The notes under the pieces were generated by a model, which had not been told where the DNA came from, ran no database searches, and worked only from the letters and a program-made list of their open reading frames with translations. Made by a program: the position numbers and the translations under genes. From positions 1-64,000 of the forward strand of contig CAZYBE010000013.1 in NCBI GenBank assembly GCA_964645765.1: DNA of 64,000 nucleotides. The letters run 5' to 3'. Shown here one piece after another: positions 16,265-23,958 of the stretch (its first letter is position 1; each line of letters begins with the position of its first letter). This DNA comes from CAZGMN01 sp964645765. GTDB lineage: Bacteria > Acidobacteriota > Aminicenantia > Aminicenantales > Aminicenantaceae.

Positions 16265-16804
16265 CTATTCTATCATCATGAAGGCGTAGCGGTTCATGGT
16301 TTGGGAGTAATCAGAGAGGACTTTGATCGGGTAGCCGACCTGCCTGACCGTGGTATAGACATCGACGGTCATCGCCTCTGGAGTAGGCCGCGAAAGCCGC
16401 GGCTCCTTGCATTTCTCCTTCGCTCCTCCGCACTCCTTGCAGATGTTGCAGCTGTCCATGAAGAGGAGGAAGGTTTTCTCATGGCCGGATAAAAAAATTT
16501 CTTGCTCCAGCTTCAAAAGATTTAAGTTGACCTTTCTCGTCCAGGCAAAACGGTCTTCGGGCTTTGCGACTTTTTTCTCGAAATGGAAGACAACAGCTTC
16601 TTTATATTCTTTGAAAAATTTCTGGCATTCAGAAACTGAAGGGACGTTTGGAGGGCAGGAAGCTGTTATCCCGTATTCCTTGCAGCCGAAAATGCATTTC
16701 ATCCTCACCCAGTGGGCCGTGACAATCTTTTTGGGGTCAATCCATTTGAAATCGCTGAACTTGCGGGCGGTAAATCTCTCTTCAAGTTTCTTGCGGTCAA
16801 CCAT
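16265..16804 (-). CDS. DUF2284 predicted metal-binding protein
   Basis: 179-residue cysteine-rich protein. Conserved clusters include MKCIFGCKEYGITASCPPN (N-terminal third) and CNICKECGGAKEKCKEP (about residues 115-131), followed by the family-typical RPTPEAMTVDVYTTVRQVGYPI. The cysteines suggest an iron-sulfur or zinc site. Function is unknown, although the family is common in anaerobes and methanogens. It is co-oriented with dgt, 7 bp apart. Confidence 0.85.
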   Translation of the reverse strand: MVDRKKLEERFTARKFSDFKWIDPKKIVTAHWVRMKCIFGCKEYGITASCPPNVPSVSECQKFFKEYKEAVVFHFEKKVAKPEDRFAWTRKVNLNLLKLEQEIFLSGHEKTFLLFMDSCNICKECGGAKEKCKEPRLSRPTPEAMTVDVYTTVRQVGYPIKVLSDYSQTMNRYAFMMIE

Positions 16805-16947
16805 GAACCGATCCTTTCAAAGATGCTTTCTTCTTGGCAGCAAATTATAACACAAATGAATCTTGCCTTTTAGTTTTTATTGAAATCATTTCTTTCGCAT
16901 TTCTTTCCTCTTTTTTTGCCCCCTTTTTTTGTGTTAAGATTCCGGGC

Positions 16948-17607
16948 GTGATTGAGGAAAATGTAAGAAAAATACTGGCTGAGCTTCCGCCTGGTGTTGA
17001 GCTTGAGGCCGCAGCCAAGACAAGGACTCCGGAAGAGATTCTGCAGGCTGCCAAAGCTGGCGTCCGCATCATCGGAGAAAACTATGTCCAGGAAGCCATC
17101 GCCGCCTACCACGTCGTGGGAAACATCGTCAAATGGCACTTCATCGGCCATCTCCAGAAGAATAAGGTCAAAAAGGCCGTCGAGGTCTTTGACTTGATTG
17201 AGACAGTCGATTCTTTTGAGCTTGCCCAAGAAATCGATAAGCGCTGTGCTCAACGCCAAAAGAACATGCCTGTTCTTATCGAGGTAAACAGCGGCCGCGA
17301 GCCGCAAAAATTCGGCGTCCTTCCTGAGGATGCAGAAGACCTGGCCAGAAAAATATCTGCGCTGGAGAATATTAATATTCTGGGTTTGATGACCATGGGG
17401 CCGATGACCGGCGACCCTGAACTCGCTCGCCCTTATTTTAAAGAGACAAAAAAGCTCTTCGACAGAATAAAAGCGCTCAAAATCCCTGGAGTGGAGATGA
17501 AATATCTTTCGATGGGAATGACCAACTCTTATCGAGTCGCCATCGAGGAAGCCGCCAATATTGTCAGAATCGGGACAAAAATTTTCGGACCAAGAGACGA
17601 GAGCTAA
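16948..17607 (+). CDS. YggS/PLPHP family pyridoxal-phosphate homeostasis protein
   Basis: PLP-binding TIM-barrel protein that buffers free PLP and affects amino-acid metabolism. The PLP lysine is K24 in LEAAAKTRTPEEI (counting from GTG 16948), followed by the hallmark GVRIIGENYVQEA, KWHFIGHLQKNK, VLIEVNSG, GLMTMGP and YLSMGMTNSYRVAIEEAANIVRIGTKIFG. A longer frame to 16834 adds a Phe-rich, non-homologous leader, so the GTG is preferred. The N-terminal helix seen in most homologues before the lysine is shortened. Its last 4 bp overlap the convergent FmdB gene. Confidence 0.9.
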   Translation: MIEENVRKILAELPPGVELEAAAKTRTPEEILQAAKAGVRIIGENYVQEAIAAYHVVGNIVKWHFIGHLQKNKVKKAVEVFDLIETVDSFELAQEIDKRCAQRQKNMPVLIEVNSGREPQKFGVLPEDAEDLARKISALENINILGLMTMGPMTGDPELARPYFKETKKLFDRIKALKIPGVEMKYLSMGMTNSYRVAIEEAANIVRIGTKIFGPRDES

Positions 17608-17975
17608 AACTCCTCCCCTCCTCCTTCCTTCTCACCTTCCCCTTCTTCCTTGGTCCTTTCGCTTTCTTCGGCAGCCTCGTTTGCTATTTGGTCAAAATCC
17701 TCTCCGACATCCTCACCCATCTCCTTGCCCATCTTCTTCATCCAGCGGGCGATGCTCTTGGGGTCTTTCTCATCCAGCCCTGCAAGCTTGGAAGGGTCGG
17801 CAAGGCTTTCAAGGCGGCTCTCCTCGGAGCGAGAGACAGCCACCCTGGATACCAGTTTTTCCATCCGTGTGCTTCCGCAGGAGCGGCATTTGGGCTTGAG
17901 CGAAGATTTGATGCTCAAGGTGATGAACGTCGATTTTTTTCCGCATTTTCGGCAGCGGTATTCGTAGATGGGCAT
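17604..17975 (-). CDS. FmdB-type zinc-ribbon protein
   Basis: 123 residues. The first 45 are the FmdB/CxxC zinc ribbon (MPIYEYRCRKCGKKSTF ... KCRSCGSTRMEKLVS) with two CxxC pairs. The rest is highly charged, ending in a Glu/Gly-rich tail (EEGEGEKEGGGEEF), and looks disordered. The FmdB group is described as putative regulators, but no clear function is established. It is the last gene of a minus-strand set with the DUF362 and DUF6599-like genes. Confidence 0.88.
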   Translation of the reverse strand: MPIYEYRCRKCGKKSTFITLSIKSSLKPKCRSCGSTRMEKLVSRVAVSRSEESRLESLADPSKLAGLDEKDPKSIARWMKKMGKEMGEDVGEDFDQIANEAAEESERTKEEGEGEKEGGGEEF

Positions 17976-18000
17976 TTAAAAATCTCTCTCGATTCAAAAC

Positions 18001-18891
18001 CTAGATCAAAATTCCTTCCTTCCAACCTAGCTTGATTAACTCGATCCGGCTTGGGTTGCTGATGCCAAGGCCATGCCTGGTATCAGCAAGGAAGATGTGC
18101 TTGGCTGGCGGCTGCAAAGGCCTGTCCTCGCCGAAATGCTGGCGCCGTATGGCCTGCAAAATCCGGACCCCAGTCGAGTCGACAGCTACAGGGTCCTGGC
18201 CGACTATCAAGCCTTTATATTCCCAGACATACTGGTTGCTATAATGATGAGGCCCGATGCCATGGAAGAGGGGGTTGAGCATGACCAGGATATTCAGCTT
18301 TGTCTTTTCCTTGAGGTTGTAGTCTTTCCAGATTGTGGCTAGGTCGGCACAGGAATCGCCGTGATAAGCAGAAGCGCTGGGCACAAACATGATGTAGTTT
18401 TTGATGCAGGTTCCCATCCCTGACCAATAATGGGTTCGAGCCGGCCTAGCATTGACCAGAGCAGTGGCATTTTGGAATATAGGATTTCTCCTCACTCCCC
18501 TGTCATCGATCCCGATATTTTCTTCAAGGACGCCGGCGTCCCTGACTCTCCGCTTGATGGCCTGCTCAACCTCTTCTGTGGTTGGAATCGGACTCCAAAC
18601 ATTGGTCTTGATGCCAACAATGTCTGAAGGCTTGAGCAACTGCTTCCAGGCTTGCACAGGGTCTCTCTCTCCAAGCAGAGTGGTTACAGCTTCGTCGAGC
18701 ATTCTCTGGATGACATCAGGGTTTGGCCTCTTGAAAGAGACCAGGGCATTCTCGTCCCTAATGAGAACGACTCTGGCTTTTGCTGTTTCTTCTCGACGAG
18801 GCTCTCTCCAACCGAAAGCAAGGGCTCCGGCAAAAGGGGCCATCGAGGCCACTCGAAGAAAATCACGCCTGGTTATGATCTTCTCTGCCAT
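18001..18891 (-). CDS. DUF362 protein with Tat signal
   Basis: About 296 residues from ATG 18891 (MAEKIITRRDFLRVASMAPF), which follows a ggagaga ribosome site; an upstream ATG at 18924 is less likely. A twin-arginine signal (RRDFLRVA) predicts export of a folded, possibly cofactor-bearing protein. The body matches DUF362 (DIVGIKTNVW ... LNILVMLNPLFHGIGPHH ... KGLIVGQDPVAVDSTGVRIL ... ISNPSRIELIKLGW). Some DUF362 proteins carry ferredoxin domains; none is seen here. The role is unknown. Between DUF6599-like (upstream, ~50 bp) and FmdB. Confidence 0.82.
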   Translation of the reverse strand: MAEKIITRRDFLRVASMAPFAGALAFGWREPRREETAKARVVLIRDENALVSFKRPNPDVIQRMLDEAVTTLLGERDPVQAWKQLLKPSDIVGIKTNVWSPIPTTEEVEQAIKRRVRDAGVLEENIGIDDRGVRRNPIFQNATALVNARPARTHYWSGMGTCIKNYIMFVPSASAYHGDSCADLATIWKDYNLKEKTKLNILVMLNPLFHGIGPHHYSNQYVWEYKGLIVGQDPVAVDSTGVRILQAIRRQHFGEDRPLQPPAKHIFLADTRHGLGISNPSRIELIKLGWKEGILI

Positions 18892-18943
18892 TCTCTCCTC
18901 CTGTATTTCTTGGGGAGGTGACATATAAAATATTGCGTTTATA

Positions 18944-19882
18944 TTAGCCTATTTTTTTCTGGATGTTATCCAGCATCTCTTTAGCGAAAAAATCAGAAGG
19001 AGCATTGAATATAATGAGCAGAAAATCCTTCTTGAGCCTGGCCCCTGTCCATTGCAAATCCTCGGTCTTGACCAGGCCTGGCTCCCGTGCATCCGGCATA
19101 TAGGCTTTGACGAAACTCTCATAAGCTTTTGAAGCCTTCTCTGTGTCTTGGTAGCGAATGAGAAGGAGGTAATATTTTTTATCGTCTGCTCTGTAAGCGC
19201 CGAGCGCTGTTTCAGTTTGCTGGTCAAGAAAGAGAATATTTTGCTCGGAGACATAGAAGTGATAGTTTAAAATCAAATGGTTGTGAAAATAGTGCACGCC
19301 TTTTTCGGCAAGACTCGTTACGGGCAAGAGAGAAACGATGCCAGGCTTCTCCCCTTCTCCCTTGATGGAAGAAGCCACTCTGCGGCCGAGGTCAAACAGG
19401 GCTTCTTTGACCTCATCTGTTTCCTGCTCAGCATAGAGGGAAACAAAGAATCGGTCTTTCCAGAACCCGAGCAGGCCTCCATTATAAGTTGAGCCCTGGC
19501 CGATTCCAGCCTCATCGCCTTCGAGGTCATGGGTAAAAACTCCGAAGGCATCGGCGGAAGAACCCATGTCGAAGAGGTCGGCAACCAAATCAGGCTTGCC
19601 TTTTCTGGTGTAGCGCCTTGCCAGGAGCTGTTTAAAATTATAGGAGCGATAGACTTCGCCTGCGCCGTCGATGTAATCGAAAATCGTCTCTCTATCGTAG
19701 AGCCCGTCTTCTGCTTCTGCCCTCCAGCCGTTTATCTCCAGCGGCAATAAATTGGCAAGCTTAGCGTTAGCTTCTATTGAGCCGTTGGCCATTAACTCTC
19801 CTCCAAAAAAGGGGACTGTCCCCTTTTCTCCTAAGCTAAGAAGAAGGAATAATACAAATAAAAAGAGCTTTTTCATATCCAT
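18944..19882 (-). CDS. DUF6599-like exported protein
   Basis: About 312 residues from one of two ATGs (19882 or 19876), which give a signal peptide (MKKLFLFVLFLLLSLGEKG); a longer frame runs to 19969. The mature part has family features NLLPLEINGWRAEAED-x-LYDRETIFDYIDGAGEVYRSY, a conserved DMGSSADAFGVFTHD and a CxxC-free C-terminus. Function is unknown; the family is frequent in Acidobacteriota-like genomes. A perfect palindrome of the GGGGAC family lies inside the signal-peptide region and encodes EKGTVPFF, so a repeat has been captured in the coding sequence. Confidence 0.7.
   Translation of the reverse strand: MDMKKLFLFVLFLLLSLGEKGTVPFFGGELMANGSIEANAKLANLLPLEINGWRAEAEDGLYDRETIFDYIDGAGEVYRSYNFKQLLARRYTRKGKPDLVADLFDMGSSADAFGVFTHDLEGDEAGIGQGSTYNGGLLGFWKDRFFVSLYAEQETDEVKEALFDLGRRVASSIKGEGEKPGIVSLLPVTSLAEKGVHYFHNHLILNYHFYVSEQNILFLDQQTETALGAYRADDKKYYLLLIRYQDTEKASKAYESFVKAYMPDAREPGLVKTEDLQWTGARLKKDFLLIIFNAPSDFFAKEMLDNIQKKIG
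19807..19827. repeat. GGGGAC-family palindrome within a coding region
   Basis: Perfect arms AAAAGGGGAC and GTCCCCTTTT around a single T. It is the minimal form of the element also seen at 11154-11201 and 38761-38808, and it is translated as part of the DUF6599-like gene's leader. Confidence 0.7.
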
Positions 19883-20071
19883 GAATTTTATCAGAATTGC
19901 ACAGGAAAAATAAAGAAGGGATAGGAAATAATAAAGTGAGATTTTTTTTGCTCTGACAATTCTTAGCATTTCTATAAGCTCATGTTGAAAAGAGAAGAAA
20001 AATAAGGTAGCATAAAATACTATTAAGTCTATGACTTCTTTAGCCGGATTTTTTTCATAAAGGAGTACGGA

Positions 20072-20527
20072 ATGATAAGACTATCCACCAAAGGACGGTA
20101 TGGAACCCGCCTGATGCTGAACCTCGCTCAACATTACAATAACGGGGAGGAATCCGTTATCCTTAAAGACGTCGCTGACGAAGAAGAGATTTCCATTCGC
20201 TATCTGGAGCAGATCATCATCCCTCTCAAAATCAACAAGCTCGTAAAAAGTATTCGCGGAGCAGGGGGAGGCTATTTTTTAGCCCGAGATCCTTCTGAGA
20301 TTAAACTCAGTGAAGTCCTCCATGCCCTTGAAGGATCATGCTGCCTAGTCGAATGCGTGGAGGACGGCGATTTCTGTAACCGGATGCCTATCTGCACTAC
20401 ATATGAAATCTGGAAAGAAGCCAGCAACCTTCTGAAGAATTATTTCGAGAGCATAACGATCCAGGACCTTGTCATTATCGCTGAGAAAAAGAAAGCTAAA
20501 GCCAAAACAAAAACCAAGGAGCATTAA
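20072..20527 (+). CDS. Rrf2-family transcriptional regulator
   Basis: 151 residues with the Rrf2 winged helix (MIRLSTKGRYGTRLMLNLA ... ILKDVADEEEISIRYLEQIIIPL ... GAGGGYFLARDPSEIKLSEVL). The effector loop has four cysteines (CCLVECVEDGDFCNRMPICTT), enough to bind an iron-sulfur cluster as in IscR/NsrR. The tail is lysine-rich (KKKAKAKTKTKEH). Start chosen after a good aaaggag. It stands immediately upstream of the decahaem cytochrome/barrel pair and is a natural candidate for sensing redox state, nitric oxide or iron-sulfur status there; that link is inference. Confidence 0.9.
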   Translation: MIRLSTKGRYGTRLMLNLAQHYNNGEESVILKDVADEEEISIRYLEQIIIPLKINKLVKSIRGAGGGYFLARDPSEIKLSEVLHALEGSCCLVECVEDGDFCNRMPICTTYEIWKEASNLLKNYFESITIQDLVIIAEKKKAKAKTKTKEH

Positions 20528-20876
20528 TCCCAGCTTCTCAGTGAATCTGACTCTCTAAATAGCGGAAAGAAATTTTTCCCCGGCTTCAAACTGTTTTCTC
20601 AATACCCAGGCTGAGCCTATTCATATCACGGATTTGCGGATGCTTCCAATTGAAAAAAATGTCCTTGACAACTCCTTTTAATTTTTATAAATTTTATAAT
20701 TACTACTAATATTATAGAGTTTATAAAGCAATGAATTTTCTTCTGATGTCCAGGGTCAATAGAAAGTCCAAATATATATGCTCAACGCTCCCTTTTTGCT
20801 ATTTTGCAAATCTTTCAGGACACTAAAAAACTTGCCTGAAAAAGTGATTCCGAATGGACTTCTGAGGAGAGTGCAA
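20528..20876 (+). promoter_or_regulatory. Regulatory region upstream of the conduit genes
   Basis: A 349-bp non-coding stretch. TTGACA (20665-20670) is followed by TATAAA at 20686 (15-bp spacer) and TATAAT at 20695. An imperfect inverted repeat, aaattttataatta (20689-20702) against taatattatagagttt (20707-20722), overlaps these -10 elements, a plausible operator for the adjacent Rrf2 protein. The rest is AT-rich with no gene. A clear ribosome site (gaggaga) precedes ATG 20877. Confidence 0.5.
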
Positions 20877-21755
20877 ATGAAGAAGGACAACTTATTCGTC
20901 GGACTTTTAACGTTTGCCTTTTTATCCCTCGCTTTTCTTCTTGTTATTTCCTCTCTTCGGGCCAAAGAGACTGCGTTCGGGGGAGAGTATGTCGGGTCTG
21001 AGACGTGTAAGGAATGCCACGCCGAACAGTACAAAAACTACAAGATGTCTATCCATTACCTCAGCGAGAAAAAGGAGCTCAAGGTTAAAGGCTGCGAAGC
21101 TTGTCACGGTGAGGGAAGCACTCACGTGGAAGCAGGCGGGGGAGTAGAAACAATCTTCAGCTTCAAGGCTTCTGTCCCTGCAGCCAAGAAAACAGAGAAG
21201 TGCTTGAACTGCCACAGCCGGGAAAACGAAAACTTTCACTTTCGCGCAAGCGACCACATGAAAGGCTCTGTCGCCTGCTCTGACTGCCATCAATCTCATC
21301 CTGAGATGGGCAGGGACAAGCTCCTGACAAAAGAAGGCTACAAACTTTGTCTGACCTGCCACCGCGAGATTGCAGATAAGATTGTCCTCAATGAAAGGCA
21401 CAGGATTGCGGAAGGCATGGTTCAGTGCACGGACTGCCACAAGAATCATGAGCAGTCGCCAAGGTCAAGGTTGAACGGATTCAAGAATGAAACATGCTTC
21501 AAATGCCATACCGACAAGCAAGGGCCTTTTGTCTACGAGCATGGAGCGGTCAGGATCGAGGGATGCACGGCCTGCCATGAGCCCCACGGCTCGGTCAACC
21601 GGCACATGCTGACCCACCAGAGCACGGCTGAGCTTTGCTTCTCCTGCCACACCTCTGTCCCGTCTTTTCATAACCGTTTTACGGCTGATACTGTCTGCAC
21701 CAACTGCCATTCCAGCATTCACGGCTCTCAGTTGAGTCCAACATTCATCAAATAG
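20877..21755 (+). CDS. Decahaem c-type cytochrome, DmsE/MtrA-like
   Basis: Exported electron carrier with ten CxxCH haem sites (CKECH, CEACH, CLNCH, CSDCH, CLTCH, CTDCH, CFKCH, CTACH, CFSCH, CTNCH) in about 292 residues, after an N-terminal signal/anchor (LLTFAFLSLAFLLVISSLRA). Haem number, size and spacing match the DmsE/MtrA/PioA family, decahaem wires that thread an outer-membrane barrel. ATG 20877 with a gaggaga site is chosen; an upstream frame from 20778 lacks support. The next gene, 8 bp downstream, is a barrel protein, as in mtrAB/pioAB loci, so the pair probably carries electrons across the outer membrane. Confidence 0.88.
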   Translation: MKKDNLFVGLLTFAFLSLAFLLVISSLRAKETAFGGEYVGSETCKECHAEQYKNYKMSIHYLSEKKELKVKGCEACHGEGSTHVEAGGGVETIFSFKASVPAAKKTEKCLNCHSRENENFHFRASDHMKGSVACSDCHQSHPEMGRDKLLTKEGYKLCLTCHREIADKIVLNERHRIAEGMVQCTDCHKNHEQSPRSRLNGFKNETCFKCHTDKQGPFVYEHGAVRIEGCTACHEPHGSVNRHMLTHQSTAELCFSCHTSVPSFHNRFTADTVCTNCHSSIHGSQLSPTFIK

Positions 21756-21763
21756 GGGAAAAA

Positions 21764-23608
21764 ATGAAGAACAATAAAATTCTGGCAATCATTTTAGGAA
21801 TGATCTTTCTTGTCTCTTCGAATATTCTTCGAGCCGACGAGGAGGATAGGATCTTGCTCACCGGAAATTTTGAATTCGGCTACCGGCATGTCGATGTCAG
21901 CGGAAATGTCAATAAGTACTATGAAGACCTGAACATCAGAAAAGGGCCGCGTCTCCTGAGCTTGAATTTTGACCTCCTGCCTTCAGGAAAGTATAAAAAT
22001 TATTTCGACCTTCTCAACGTATACGCCTCGACCATTGGAGGAGACCCCTTTGAAAGCTACGGTTTTACCCTGAAAAAATACGGAGCCTTCAACTTTCGCT
22101 ACGGCCATCGCAAATCCACTTACTATTACCAAGACACCATCCTCCCCTCCAGCCTGGCCAACATCAGCCAATCAACCGGCGGAGATTTTCACACTTACAG
22201 CTTCGAGAGGAATTCTGATGAACTTTATTTTGACCTGAGACCGATGAAGAGAACGAAAATTTTCTTCTCCTACGACAGGCAAAAGAGGTTTGGAGAAAGC
22301 ACAACAACTCTTGATTTAGTCCGTGACGAATTTGAGCTCGAGAAGCCTCTGGACGAATTAAAGACAGAATACAGAGCCGGCCTCCAGGTCAACTTCGAAA
22401 AATTCGATTTTTACCTTGAAGGAAGCTACCGAGACTACGAGAACAATTCCAGAATATTCCTTCCTGGTTTCTCTGAAGGGTCAAACTCTACGAATTTTTC
22501 AGAGCTTTTTCTCTTCGAGCTTACGACTCCATACGATTTTAAAATGCCGATGGTTACGGCTCGGGTTAACGCCCGGCCGACAAAAAGGATTCAGGCCACA
22601 GCTTCCTATGCCTTCTCTGACCTGGATATGAACCTGAATTATTATGAAAAAGGCCTGGGAACCAACTCTAACAACACTCCCCTTGATTATGTGACCACGG
22701 GCAATGGCCAAATCAGCCGGAAGTTCAACCTTGCCGACTTCGACCTTTCCTATAGAGTTCATGACAGGGTCTATCTCATCGGCGGTTTCAGGTACGACAA
22801 GCTCGAGCAGGACGGCGATTTGAGCATCAACGGGAGCTCTCCGGTCGAGAGCTCGCTCGACATCAAAACCTTAATCTATGAGGCCGGAACTGAGGTCCTT
22901 CCGTTTAAAACTCTTTCCGTGACCGGGGGACTAAGGTATGAAACCAGAAACGTTTCTTTTGAAGAAGAAAAAAGGACAAACCGAACAAGTTTTTTCTTCA
23001 ACGCCAACTACAGCCTTTCCAACAAGCTGAGCGTGATGGGAGAATATGAAAGAGGAGCATACAAAGACCCATACACCTTGATGAGCCCTACAGATTTAAA
23101 CAGGTTCAAGATTCGCGGCAAATTCAAACCGCTTACTGGGTTTGACATCATCCTCACTTATTTGAGAAGAGACTTAAAGAACCAAGACTCCGGCGGGGAA
23201 TTCGATTCCAACACCTACAGCCTCGACCTTGCCTATAACTTTAAATCCAGGCTCTACCTTGGCGCTGGGTATTCAAGAGTAGATATGGATAGCTCTATCT
23301 CCAATGTGGTGACTTATTTCCTCCAGCCGTGGAACATAAGATACGAAAGCGCCAATAACATCTTTCGAGGCTCTGTCAAATACATGTTTAACAAAAGCCT
23401 GTCTGCGGGCGCCAGGGTCGACACCTACAAGAACTCAGGCACGTGGGAGTTGGACTGGACAAGTCTCAGGGTTTGGATAAGATACACCCTTGCCAGCGGC
23501 TACAGTCTATCCCTTTCCTACATGCGGAACAACTACGATGAAAAGAAGTACAATTTCGACGATTACTCCTCGAACATCTTCACCCTGGGATTTGGCTACA
23601 GCTTTTAA
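21764..23608 (+). CDS. MtrB/PioB-like outer-membrane beta-barrel
   Basis: 614 residues with a signal peptide (KILAIILGMIFLVSSNILRA) and a body of alternating amphipathic strands rich in Tyr, Phe and Asp, ending in Phe (GFGYSF), the usual barrel-assembly signal. Many repeats of the x-Y-x-F/Y-x-Y strand type suggest some 26-28 strands, the size range of MtrB/PioB. No cysteine is present, so the CxxC found near the N-terminus of Shewanella MtrB is absent. Assignment rests on topology and on the neighbouring decahaem cytochrome. No surface cytochrome of MtrC type follows directly. A generic porin is the alternative. Confidence 0.7.
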   Translation: MKNNKILAIILGMIFLVSSNILRADEEDRILLTGNFEFGYRHVDVSGNVNKYYEDLNIRKGPRLLSLNFDLLPSGKYKNYFDLLNVYASTIGGDPFESYGFTLKKYGAFNFRYGHRKSTYYYQDTILPSSLANISQSTGGDFHTYSFERNSDELYFDLRPMKRTKIFFSYDRQKRFGESTTTLDLVRDEFELEKPLDELKTEYRAGLQVNFEKFDFYLEGSYRDYENNSRIFLPGFSEGSNSTNFSELFLFELTTPYDFKMPMVTARVNARPTKRIQATASYAFSDLDMNLNYYEKGLGTNSNNTPLDYVTTGNGQISRKFNLADFDLSYRVHDRVYLIGGFRYDKLEQDGDLSINGSSPVESSLDIKTLIYEAGTEVLPFKTLSVTGGLRYETRNVSFEEEKRTNRTSFFFNANYSLSNKLSVMGEYERGAYKDPYTLMSPTDLNRFKIRGKFKPLTGFDIILTYLRRDLKNQDSGGEFDSNTYSLDLAYNFKSRLYLGAGYSRVDMDSSISNVVTYFLQPWNIRYESANNIFRGSVKYMFNKSLSAGARVDTYKNSGTWELDWTSLRVWIRYTLASGYSLSLSYMRNNYDEKKYNFDDYSSNIFTLGFGYSF

Positions 23609-23632
23609 TTAACATTTTATTTACCCCAAGGA

Positions 23633-23812
23633 AGCATCCTAAATTCCGTGATAGCCAATGATTGACAGCGGGGTGGCACGGCGTGCTCCCCGCAACGCCC
23701 GCAGCTGCAGGGGTTCCCCACGGGGGGATGGGTGCAGCGAGGACGGACGGAGAGCACGCCGTGACAGGACCCCTTGCTACAATTTTATAATTATCATGGA
23801 ATTTAGGATGCT
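23633..23812. other. 180-bp nested-palindrome, GC-rich structured element
   Basis: Outer arms AGCATCCTAAATTCCGTGAT (23633-23652) and ATCATGGAATTTAGGATGCT (23793-23812) are inverse complements with one mismatch. Inside lie, in matching order, TAGC/GCTA, GGGGT/ACCCC (23670/23769), CACGGCGTGCTC (23677-23688) with GAGCACGCCGTG (23752-23763), and GCTGCA/TGCAGC around a G/C-rich loop. The centre is far richer in G+C than its surroundings. It may be a MITE-like mobile repeat or a structured RNA; I recognise no known family. The rest of the 23609-23958 gap is AT-rich with no gene. Confidence 0.7.
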
Positions 23813-23958
23813 ATCTTATTCCAAAGAGCCGTTGAAATAATCAGATTTGCGCTATATCATAAAAGCGATAAAGTGAATCATTTAAATTAAATACGTGGCC
23901 TTGAAAGGAGGCCATAGCTGAGGAGCTGCGGAGCAAGCGCGGAAAAAAATAAGGTGAG

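Noticed and set aside
16834..16947. Extended N-terminus of the YggS-like protein
   Set aside because: Phe/Ser-rich translation without similarity to the family; the GTG at 16948 gives a family-like start.
23658..23840. 60-codon frame inside the 180-bp structured element
   Set aside because: Arg/Gly-rich translation of palindromic GC-rich DNA; no start signal and no family.
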